NCBI GenBank assembly: GCA_046538945.1
Contig: JBKHHW010000070.1
Span: 1 to 15,895, forward strand
Direction: 5' to 3'
From: JAEZKC01 sp046538945
GTDB lineage: Bacteria; Fibrobacterota; Chitinivibrionia; Chitinivibrionales; Chitinispirillaceae
Length of the DNA: 15,895 nt
Part shown: in pieces, positions 1-7,591 of the stretch
Layout: the number at the start of each line of letters is the position of its first letter
Position numbering within the stretch: position 1 is the stretch's first letter
Made by a program: the position numbers and the translations under genes
Notes under the pieces: model-generated
Told to the model about the DNA's origin: nothing
Database searches by the model: none
Seen by the model: the letters and a program-made list of their open reading frames with translations, nothing else

Positions 1-1976
1 CTGGCATTGCGGGAGACATTGTCGGCTATATCCTTTGTAGTTATCGTCTGCTCTTCAACAGCGGCTGCGATCGTATTTACAAATTCACTGATATTGTTGA
101 TTACCGTGCCGATGTTCTTTATTCCCTCAATCGTGGCACCGGTGGATTGGGCGATGTTGGTGATTTTTTCTTTTATGTCTACCGTGGCCAGGTTCGTTTG
201 CCTTGCAAGCTCTTTTACTTCGCTTGCCACTACCGCAAACCCCTTGCCCGCTTCTCCGGCTCTTGCAGCCTCGATTGTGGCGTTAAGCGCAAGCAGCTTG
301 GTCTGTTCCGCGATTTCGATGATCGTGTCAATGACACTGCTTATCGATGCGGATGCCTCTCCCAATTGGTCTACCTTGTTTTCTATGCCGCAAACACTTT
401 CAACCGCATCGGTGGTCACATGCCTGGTCTGCTCGGAGTGCTTTGCGATTTCCTGAATCGTCTCCGTCAATCCGTCAATAGCTTTGTTTATGGAACTCAT
501 CACTCCCTGAGCATCTGTTACCGACATGGATACCGAGTTCACGCTTCCGGAGACCTGCTGGGCAGCTGCGGAAACGTTTGAGGAGTTGTCTGCGATCTTC
601 CCCGAACGGTCAGCAATCGTTTTGACCATCTCCGTGAGCATCTTAACTGATTTAGCCACTCTGACATTGTGTTGGTGAAGAACCGCGTACTGGTTGTGAA
701 GACAGTTTTCGGGACGGTTAAGATTGTTGAACAGCGCCACAGCCATTCCAAAACAGCTTCCGTAACCGCATGCTCCGCAATTGTAAATATCTTCATCACC
801 TAGTTTGTTCAGCGATTTGTACACTTCCTCAAGCTCCCTGTCGTTTGGGATCCGTGTACAGTTCAGGCTGGACAGATTTTTGTAGGAACGGTTGTACAGA
901 TTCGGCTTCCAGTGTTCATCTATGGCCCTTAAGAGCGCACTATTTTTCTTTTTCAGTACCGCAATGCCCTTGTCTTTATATCTCTGCTGCATTTTGATTC
1001 TGCGCTGCTCGACCAGGTACTCTATTTCATCGGGACCTTTTTCGTAAGAGTCTGTTCCGGTACCGCCGTTGCAGCCAAGTTCACAGTTGAGACAGTCGAT
1101 AAGAAGGGGGTTGCAGCCTGAACGCAGGGAATCAGGCAGTTTTTTTAGATAGTTGTAAATATGTGGTGAACCTTCGATTTTCCTGGTGAACGTCGCCGCT
1201 TCAGGCACTTCTCTTTCGGCTGTGCGCAGAAGTCCTCCCGGAGTGGAGAAAAGCACGGCTCTTTCCGCTGGAGGATTGTCGTAATCTGTTTCATCATAGG
1301 ATAAAAGAGAAATGTGACTGTCTTTAAAATGCTCTAAAAGGCTCTGGTATGTGATATTGTAGTCACCCAGCCCGGTTTCTTCAAATTCCCTCTTTTTTGC
1401 GATGCAGGGTGACAGGACTGCGACCTTGTGATTGCGGTATTGAGGGTAGAACTCCTTTATCAACTTGATCGTGTGAAGCATGGGGCTGTCTGCCGGAGCC
1501 AGATAATTGAGCAGTTCTGGTTGATATACTTGAATGTAGGTAACAATGGCGGGGCAGGGTTGAGCGATTACCATTTTGGGCTTGTTGGCTTTGATGTGTT
1601 CCAGATATGATTTTACGGTCAGTTCCGCCCCGAAGCTTACATCAAAAGCTGCATCAATCCCAGAACGTTTCATCCATCCGTTTAGCCTGAGGTACTGATT
1701 AGGAAAATTGGCGGCAGCAGCAGGAGCGACTATCGCCACCATGGGTACTTTTCCGATATCTCTGAAAAAAGCTTCGCTGTCGTCGACATATGATCTGGCC
1801 TTGTGTGAGCAGGCCTTTATGCAGTTCCCACAGCCGATGCACAGGTCGCTGTTTACAGTGACGGTATCTGTTGAGCCGTCATTGCAGTACTTTACTGGAC
1901 AGACCGCTATGCATGCATGGCAGTTGACGCACTTGGTCTTTTCCACAGTGATGATTTCTGACAGCTGTGAGCTCAT
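1..1976 (-). CDS. [FeFe]-hydrogenase-like sensor fused to a soluble methyl-accepting chemotaxis protein (3' end outside window)
   Basis: The first 658 residues are visible; the frame runs off base 1. Start ATG at 1976-1974 is preceded by AAGGAG (1987-1982) with 5-nt spacing. Domains seen in order: two [4Fe-4S] ferredoxin motifs (C16/19/22/26 and C46/49/52/56); an H-cluster domain (about 70-365) with QPCPA (C141), SPCIAKK (C191) and CELGC (C298, C302), so all four cluster cysteines are present; a Cys4 Fe-S domain with CGACGYGSC (C400, C403, C408, C425); then an MCP signalling coiled coil with the conserved hairpin around residues 550-590 (LNATIEAARAGE, then GKGFAVVA). No membrane segment or HAMP domain is seen, so it should be cytoplasmic. 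Known: sensory [FeFe]-hydrogenases (HydS type) keep the H-cluster but lose catalytic residues. Here the proton-relay Cys before C141 is Pro140 and the Met of the usual MPC motif is Ser189. Inference: it senses H2 or redox state and signals through CheW/CheA. By coiled-coil symmetry roughly 50 or more residues are missing from the C-terminus. Confidence 0.92.
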   Translation of the reverse strand, partial: MSSQLSEIITVEKTKCVNCHACIAVCPVKYCNDGSTDTVTVNSDLCIGCGNCIKACSHKARSYVDDSEAFFRDIGKVPMVAIVAPAAAANFPNQYLRLNGWMKRSGIDAAFDVSFGAELTVKSYLEHIKANKPKMVIAQPCPAIVTYIQVYQPELLNYLAPADSPMLHTIKLIKEFYPQYRNHKVAVLSPCIAKKREFEETGLGDYNITYQSLLEHFKDSHISLLSYDETDYDNPPAERAVLFSTPGGLLRTAEREVPEAATFTRKIEGSPHIYNYLKKLPDSLRSGCNPLLIDCLNCELGCNGGTGTDSYEKGPDEIEYLVEQRRIKMQQRYKDKGIAVLKKKNSALLRAIDEHWKPNLYNRSYKNLSSLNCTRIPNDRELEEVYKSLNKLGDEDIYNCGACGYGSCFGMAVALFNNLNRPENCLHNQYAVLHQHNVRVAKSVKMLTEMVKTIADRSGKIADNSSNVSAAAQQVSGSVNSVSMSVTDAQGVMSSINKAIDGLTETIQEIAKHSEQTRHVTTDAVESVCGIENKVDQLGEASASISSVIDTIIEIAEQTKLLALNATIEAARAGEAGKGFAVVASEVKELARQTNLATVDIKEKITNIAQSTGATIEGIKNIGTVINNISEFVNTIAAAVEEQTITTKDIADNVSRNA

Positions 1977-1987
1977 ATCCTCTCCTT
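1977..1987 (-). promoter_or_regulatory. Shine-Dalgarno site of the hydrogenase-chemoreceptor gene
   Basis: Read on the minus strand the bases are AAGGAGAGGAT directly before the ATG at 1976. AAGGAG lies 5 nt from the start codon. This fixes the start and contrasts with the giant plus-strand gene across the intergenic region, which lacks such a site. Confidence 0.75.
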
Positions 1988-2092
1988 CATGATGGACCGG
2001 GTGGCAGATATTGGAATTCTACCATTTTTCGAATCGCCTGTCTATAAAATTTGGGGCATATCTTCCATCAGCATTGTTTTAAATGTTTGGGC

Positions 2093-2105
2093 TACAGAAT
2101 ATATA
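2093..2105 (+). repeat. 13-bp direct repeat, copy 1
   Basis: TACAGAATATATA occurs here and again, identical, at 2241-2253, a shift of 148 bases. Flanking bases differ. Both copies lie in the divergent intergenic region. They could be paired regulator sites or AT-rich promoter elements; the function is unknown. Confidence 0.55.
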
Positions 2106-2240
2106 AAACATGGCTATATATGGCGCACTTTGTGGCCATCCGGCTTTTCAATTTAAGCCTTAGGTCGTTTAATCCTTGTAACAGGTGTTCTGATCGGGTG
2201 TTCATATATCTCTGACGATCGGAAAGCTCCGTTTGCTTTA

Positions 2241-2253
2241 TACAGAATATATA
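2241..2253 (+). repeat. 13-bp direct repeat, copy 2
   Basis: This is the second identical copy of TACAGAATATATA. It begins 75 bases before the ATG at 2316, a position compatible with a promoter or operator for the plus-strand gene cluster. The function is inferred from position only. Confidence 0.55.
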
Positions 2254-2315
2254 TTTTATTTTAATTCTTAAATTCGCACGTTTTGCCCGTATACCCTCAA
2301 TCAGCACACAATATT

Positions 2316-5300
2316 ATGCAGAATACCAAAAAGCCAGCTGTTTTCATGATCGTCAGCATCATTGCTGTTGTTCTAGTCGGAACCGCTTTTGCTCAAAAGC
2401 CAATACTTGAGAAAAAACTTCCGGTTTCAGGACTGAGTGAGACTGTTTTTGAAGTGAAAGAATGGGGGCGGTATGCTATTACGGTTGAAGGTTCGGAAGG
2501 TACAGCACTCCAGCTGATCGATAAAAAGGTCGGCGCTCGTCAGGAAGATGGATTGCCGGGTGAACGCAACGGACGGATCGATGACTTTTTTGATTTCGGT
2601 GAGTACAGGATTATTGCCCGGTCACACGAAAAAGGAACCGTTTCTCCTCAGCTTAAGATCTACCCTTACGAGGAACTTAACCGAAATGCTCCCCAGTATC
2701 TTGCTCCGGTTCGTGATTATGAGGAGTCACTGAAGGATTTCGAGCAGCTTTCCTATTGGATACATCTGGAAAAAGACAGTACCATACTTTTTGAAGTTCT
2801 GGGCCGCAATGTGGCGGATGTGCAACTGTGGAAGGACGGTCAATGGCGTGTCGATGCAAAAAGGGCCAGCATAACATCCTACCCGCTTGAAACTACACCT
2901 CTGAAGGGTTACCGAATTATCCAGAAGCTTAAAGCAGGGTACTATCAGCTTACGATTTATGGCGGCCCTGTAGCGGATTGGTCTGAACACAATGATAAAC
3001 ATCCGGTTTATTTCCGATTGGGGCTTCCCCGTTTTCCAGCTACCGGAACAGGCACATATACCGTGTCAAAAACAGGCTACAATCAGTTTCTTGTGCCCTC
3101 GTCAACTCACTTTGCGGTTCTGACTGCTCCGGACAAAGAGAAGACAATTGCAGTAAGTACCATGCAATACAACAAAGGTGATCCTGATTTCAAAACAGGT
3201 GTGAATACAGATTCTATTCACACCAAATCACGAGAACCGAAATGTATGGTCAGGACTTCCAGATCATCACACTATGGATATCATATCATACGGGTCAGCG
3301 GTATGCCCGGGAGGCAGTTTACTATTCAAACTTTTGAAGGAATTCAGAGTTCTTTGCGAGTGGATACCACCGCTTACTACTGGATCTCCACACAGCATAC
3401 CGGCTATCCTCAGGATCAGTTAGGAGTGACTGGTGGTATTGTGCATGTTGATGATCGGAATATCAAGATTGTGAAGACGAGTGTTGATACAGTGAGCTCC
3501 GGCCGGTTCATAAAAAGAAGATTCAATCTTCTGGATGATATTTCACTTGTTTTCTGGGTTGAAGACAATGGTAAATACGAGTTTATTCCCGACAGCGCCG
3601 GGATGAAAATGTCGGTCTACCGTTTACTCATGAACTCCTCACACAAACTTATTAAGGAATCCACCAGGAAAACGACTATTACACTGGAGAAGGGTTACTA
3701 CATACTGGAACTGGATCCGGCCAAAAAGGGAGTGGCCCAGTTGGAGATCAGAAGCAGTTCTCTTATGGGGAAGGCCAGGAAGATGACCGGCCTGCAGAGC
3801 CGGAACGTCGGCCCCGAGCCTAATCTTCAGTTTCCTTCTGTTAAGCTGGATGAGGATCACGGGTATCGTTTTTTCCTGAATTCCCTGTCTCCTGAAATTG
3901 CAGGTTTGATTTTCCGCAAGCTCCCTCTTGATCTTTCCGAACCGCTTCCGGTTTACCTGCGGCCGAACAAATCCGTTTCGGTGAAAGTCAATGTGCGGGA
4001 AGAATCTGATCTTTATTTCACCGATGACCGCGGCAGACACTTCAGCTTTGAAATCAACGGTAAAAAAAGAAAATCACCGGCACGGGTGAAAAAAGGCTCA
4101 TATGAACTGACCTTTTCAAGTGATTCGTTGGTGTGCCTTTTTGCAAAAACCGTTCCGTTAAGTCATTTGCCTTCAGCCAAGCCCAAACCCTTTCCCACGG
4201 GGAAGTGGAGTCCGCTGCAGATTTTTCCGGAGCTGCAGGCCGGCGAACCGACCTTTATCGATATGGACAGAAACGATTTTGAAGTCTACGAGTTTAACAT
4301 CAAAGAGCCCGGGATTTATCGCTTTGAGACAACCGGACGGCTCAAAACCGCTCTCACTCTTCGGGATCGTTTCATTGTGAGAACGCATCACCAGGAGGCT
4401 AACGGCATCGGTCGCAATGCACTGATACAGACCTATCTTCTTCCCGGTCGTTACCAGACCATGGTCCGGACCAGGAATCAGAGCACCGGGCGACTAGGTC
4501 TGTCTCTTGAGAAAAACGAGATGATTAATGGTGGGAAATTGACTGTGGAGCGGGAGAAACGCCATGTTGTGCCGCTGGGGGTGGGAATAGAATATGATGT
4601 CGAAATCTCCCACAACGGCACTTATCATCTGGTCTCCCAGGGACAGGGCGGATATTTCGAGGGTCGTTTTGAAGATGCTGAAGGATGGCCTCTGGTGAAG
4701 CCGGGAGAAAAGACTGATATAAAAGTGGCCTTGGACAAAGGAGCGTACAGGCTCATCTCTTTACCGCAGAAAAGGGAAACTACGCGCATCGCCCGCCTCG
4801 CCAAAACTGAGAAGCAGCAGCAGTACGAAGGCAAAGGTCCTCACATCCTTTCTCTCAATGAGACAGCTCGGTCAGTCTGGATGGAGGACAGTACGGAAAA
4901 CGGTCGTCAGCCGGCAAAATTCGTCATAGATATTCCCGCACCGGTCAGGTGCCGCCTGTCCTGCACAAAAGGATTCGACGCAAAGCTTTACAATAAAGGG
5001 ACAGCGGTCCTGGCATGGGAGGGAGTCATGGATACTCTTCTACCCATGGGTGTCTATACATTGGAGGTTGTCTCCCGCAAACCTCAGAACTATGCGGAAT
5101 TCCAGGTGAGTGCGAGTACTTCAATGCTTGTCACCGGCCTGTCGTATCCGTTACCTTTAAGTGTAAATAAAAAGCAGTTTACCGTTAGCGTGGGGAAGAA
5201 AACCGTTGTGGAGCTTTTCAGTCAGGGAATGCGTGATGTAGCCGCAACGCTTCGCCTCAAAGACAGTGACTCTGTTGTAGCGCAAAATGATGATGGTACA

Positions 5301-7556
5301 AACGACTGGAATTTTAAAATTTCCCAGGTACTCGAACCGGCCCTTTACACTCTTACAGTCGATAACAGAGGCTCCTCCCATGGGAGATGTGAAATCAGAA
5401 TGTCGTCACTTCCGGATACCATTCACGAAAAATGGCCGCTTGAAGAAATTCGCTCCATCGATCTTGAAGGAAAAATCCACTCCATTCCTGTTGTTCTGAA
5501 TGAAGCAGCTGATGTGATTAATCTTGAAGTCTACGGTGGTTCCCGTGTGGGTACAATCATAGAAAGAAAAGAAAAAGCGGACAAGTACGTGCCTGTGGGT
5601 GAGAAGGAGGGCGATACTGTATCCCTGTCTGTGAAAATCGAGCCGAAAAAATCCTACCGGCTGCGTGTCTGGTCCGCAGACCATCTGAATGAAAAAGTGA
5701 ATATATCCGTCAATACCTCTCGTTTCCAAAATGTTTCATTGGATGACCTGTTGAAGGGGAAAAAAGTCAAAGCAACAACCAAAGGTCTTTTTTCCAATGC
5801 CTATCTGAGTATTGATCTGGATAAGGATTCACTTGGTCATTTTACCGCGGAGACGAATAACAATTTCTCCACAGTTCGCACCGTTTCCGGAGTCGGGCAG
5901 AGTTTCAAACGGGATCACAGGGATTATATTTCTGCTTTGAGCAAAACCGTGTATGCTGAGCTTCAGTTTCTCAAATCCGGCTCTCATTTGGTGAAATTGA
6001 CTCCCGTCAGGGTTGATTCCTCTCTGTATATTCCGGTTACCAGTTTGCCCAGGGCATTTGACTGTAAACCATCCGGTAAAGTCATCTCCGTATTCAGTGC
6101 GGAGATGAAAAACGGAACCCCGATGTGTGGAACATATACTAAAACAGAGGGTGATTTCCATCCTGCAGGCGTGCCGGTCCGGGCTGGTGCTTCCAGAAAC
6201 AGACGGCAGGCTGTGGGTGTTGCGCTTCCTGGTGATTCGTATCGTTTTCTGGTATGGAATGCTGATATCAAATCGGCACAAAGGGAGAACCCTGTTTCCA
6301 TTAGTCAGGAGGAATTCAAGTCGCCCCAATCCTCCCGGCTCGACTTAGGAGATACGGAATGGGAACTCTCAGCACCGGGAGTGAAGATATTCACTCTCAA
6401 AAGATCTTCACCAGCTCTGATTCAGGTAACTGTTCCCAGAGGTGGAATAGTAGTTTGGAAAAGGAAAGATGGTTCAAGAGTCACTCACTCAACAGATGAG
6501 AAGTTCGCCAGTTACACTTTTCGTGAAAAGGAAGGCAAATTATACTGCATAAGTACCGAAGCTCCCAGCTACTTCCATGTGCGCTGCATTGCCCTGAATG
6601 AGAATGAGTCGTTTGACCTTCAGACACTTAAACCAGATTCGCATCCGGTAGAATTCAGCTTCAACAGATCAGCCATAAAGCGTATCCCAATCGAGGGAAG
6701 GTTGTCAGATCTTTCACAATACAAACTTTTCCTTCACGGTCCCGTTTCGCGGGTTAACTGGTGGACCGGAAATGGTATGTATCTCAGGGATATCGGAACA
6801 TCGTTTCCCCTGGAAGAATTACCTTCCTTTTCTTCACATACAAAGGCTGGATTTCTCGAAATAGAGCACGATGCAGGTCTGGTGGTGGCGAATCTTCATA
6901 ATGAGAATTCCGCCAATATGTGCTGGGGATCTGATCTCAAGGTTCAGAAAACGAGGAAGATTGGGTATCCACAGGTGCTTACACTTCAGAACGGTACCAA
7001 TTGGTTCTCGTTGTCTGTCGATAAACCCACCCATGTCCGATTGTCTACTGAATCAAATTGCCTGGGTGTGCTGCTTAAAGAAGGAAAGCCACTTCAGACG
7101 TACATCGGAACGGAGGGCTTCAGTGCCGATGTTCCCCTGCAGAAAGGGACATACGATTTCGGAATCCGCGGTATTGGAGAAGTTCCCCTGGAAAATTCGA
7201 GTGTAACATTTTCTTATAAGGATATTGATGAACTCAGGGAGACGGAGCCTCCGCTGGTGAGGTTGACTTCAGGGGGAAGTCGCCTTCTGCAGTTTACTCT
7301 TTCAGAGGATAGGAAAATCGGAGTCGGCCTGGATACTGACAAAGAGGTATGGCAGGCTAAAACATACAGTGAAAAATTTGAACTGGTGGGTGAGGGGCAG
7401 CAGCAGTTTCTTTCTCTCAAAAAGGGAAAGTACTATCTTTGGCTGAGTATTCCTCATTATCAGAAATCGGCTGAATGTATTGTACGGCTGGTCGGTCAGG
7501 ATGTGCCTTCCGAACAGCCACCGGAGAGTGTTATCCGTAAGTATATTCATCGCTAA
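2316..7556 (+). CDS. Giant secreted protein of tandem PPC-like beta-sandwich repeats, function unknown
   Basis: The product is 1746 residues. I do not recognise it as a member of a named family. The N-terminus is a textbook signal peptide: K5K6, a hydrophobic core at about 8-24 and a likely cleavage after AFA (A26), so it is exported. The rest is beta-rich and appears to be about 16 degenerate units averaging about 105 residues. Each ends in a [K/P]-G-x-Y-x-hydrophobic strand, for example at residues 207, 459, 594, 666, 711, 809, 911, 1610 and 1704. The clearest unit (about 955-1030), with AQNDDG then ALYTLTVDN, resembles the pre-peptidase C-terminal (PPC) fold seen on secreted enzymes. No catalytic motif, lipobox, sorting signal or later membrane segment is seen. 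The ATG at 2316 was preferred to TTG 2283 because it puts the signal peptide at the true N-terminus; neither has a good Shine-Dalgarno site. It lies 35 bases before the macroglobulin gene on the same strand, suggesting a shared operon and compartment. Confidence 0.85.
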   Translation: MQNTKKPAVFMIVSIIAVVLVGTAFAQKPILEKKLPVSGLSETVFEVKEWGRYAITVEGSEGTALQLIDKKVGARQEDGLPGERNGRIDDFFDFGEYRIIARSHEKGTVSPQLKIYPYEELNRNAPQYLAPVRDYEESLKDFEQLSYWIHLEKDSTILFEVLGRNVADVQLWKDGQWRVDAKRASITSYPLETTPLKGYRIIQKLKAGYYQLTIYGGPVADWSEHNDKHPVYFRLGLPRFPATGTGTYTVSKTGYNQFLVPSSTHFAVLTAPDKEKTIAVSTMQYNKGDPDFKTGVNTDSIHTKSREPKCMVRTSRSSHYGYHIIRVSGMPGRQFTIQTFEGIQSSLRVDTTAYYWISTQHTGYPQDQLGVTGGIVHVDDRNIKIVKTSVDTVSSGRFIKRRFNLLDDISLVFWVEDNGKYEFIPDSAGMKMSVYRLLMNSSHKLIKESTRKTTITLEKGYYILELDPAKKGVAQLEIRSSSLMGKARKMTGLQSRNVGPEPNLQFPSVKLDEDHGYRFFLNSLSPEIAGLIFRKLPLDLSEPLPVYLRPNKSVSVKVNVREESDLYFTDDRGRHFSFEINGKKRKSPARVKKGSYELTFSSDSLVCLFAKTVPLSHLPSAKPKPFPTGKWSPLQIFPELQAGEPTFIDMDRNDFEVYEFNIKEPGIYRFETTGRLKTALTLRDRFIVRTHHQEANGIGRNALIQTYLLPGRYQTMVRTRNQSTGRLGLSLEKNEMINGGKLTVEREKRHVVPLGVGIEYDVEISHNGTYHLVSQGQGGYFEGRFEDAEGWPLVKPGEKTDIKVALDKGAYRLISLPQKRETTRIARLAKTEKQQQYEGKGPHILSLNETARSVWMEDSTENGRQPAKFVIDIPAPVRCRLSCTKGFDAKLYNKGTAVLAWEGVMDTLLPMGVYTLEVVSRKPQNYAEFQVSASTSMLVTGLSYPLPLSVNKKQFTVSVGKKTVVELFSQGMRDVAATLRLKDSDSVVAQNDDGTNDWNFKISQVLEPALYTLTVDNRGSSHGRCEIRMSSLPDTIHEKWPLEEIRSIDLEGKIHSIPVVLNEAADVINLEVYGGSRVGTIIERKEKADKYVPVGEKEGDTVSLSVKIEPKKSYRLRVWSADHLNEKVNISVNTSRFQNVSLDDLLKGKKVKATTKGLFSNAYLSIDLDKDSLGHFTAETNNNFSTVRTVSGVGQSFKRDHRDYISALSKTVYAELQFLKSGSHLVKLTPVRVDSSLYIPVTSLPRAFDCKPSGKVISVFSAEMKNGTPMCGTYTKTEGDFHPAGVPVRAGASRNRRQAVGVALPGDSYRFLVWNADIKSAQRENPVSISQEEFKSPQSSRLDLGDTEWELSAPGVKIFTLKRSSPALIQVTVPRGGIVVWKRKDGSRVTHSTDEKFASYTFREKEGKLYCISTEAPSYFHVRCIALNENESFDLQTLKPDSHPVEFSFNRSAIKRIPIEGRLSDLSQYKLFLHGPVSRVNWWTGNGMYLRDIGTSFPLEELPSFSSHTKAGFLEIEHDAGLVVANLHNENSANMCWGSDLKVQKTRKIGYPQVLTLQNGTNWFSLSVDKPTHVRLSTESNCLGVLLKEGKPLQTYIGTEGFSADVPLQKGTYDFGIRGIGEVPLENSSVTFSYKDIDELRETEPPLVRLTSGGSRLLQFTLSEDRKIGVGLDTDKEVWQAKTYSEKFELVGEGQQQFLSLKKGKYYLWLSIPHYQKSAECIVRLVGQDVPSEQPPESVIRKYIHR

Positions 7557-7580
7557 AGAAGAAAAATCTTCATAAAAAAA

Positions 7581-7586
7581 GAGGTG
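7581..7586 (+). promoter_or_regulatory. Shine-Dalgarno site that sets the macroglobulin start
   Basis: GAGGTG at 7581-7586 lies 5 nt before GTG 7592. A second in-frame GTG at 7586 overlaps this site and would have no ribosome binding site of its own. The start is therefore placed at 7592, two codons inside the longest open frame. Confidence 0.7.
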
Positions 7587-7591
7587 TGTTC

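Larger units (their letters stand above)
1977..2315. other. Divergent intergenic region with a 13-bp direct repeat
   Basis: This 339-base stretch separates the divergent starts at 1976 (minus) and 2316 (plus), so it should hold both promoters. It is AT-rich, especially 2239-2273. I could not place a convincing -35/-10 pair with standard spacing on either strand, nor a clear sigma-28 or sigma-54 site. It contains the direct repeat annotated separately, a shorter GGTGTTC pair (2184-2190 and 2197-2203), and a small inverted repeat TTTAA-TTC-TTAAA (2260-2272). No convincing gene, RNA or riboswitch was recognised. Confidence 0.6.

Noticed and set aside
7..1992. Several plus-strand open frames (for example 7-456, 147-581, 1708-1992)
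   Set aside because: They lie opposite the minus-strand hydrogenase-chemoreceptor, whose motifs are unmistakable and continuous; the plus-strand translations show no domain and are antisense shadows.
2092..2307. Minus-strand frame of 71 codons in the intergenic region
   Set aside because: It starts with GTG, has no ribosome binding site, overlaps the likely leader of the giant gene and shows no recognisable motif. A shorter ATG version of 37 residues is equally unsupported.
2283..2315. TTG 2283 as the start of the giant gene
   Set aside because: It adds 11 residues before the signal peptide and has no Shine-Dalgarno site; ATG 2316 gives a normal signal peptide.
7558..7571. Small hairpin GAAGA-AAAA-TCTTC between the first two cluster genes
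   Set aside because: The stem is 5 bp and AT-rich and is followed by A residues, not T residues, so it is not a plausible intrinsic terminator.
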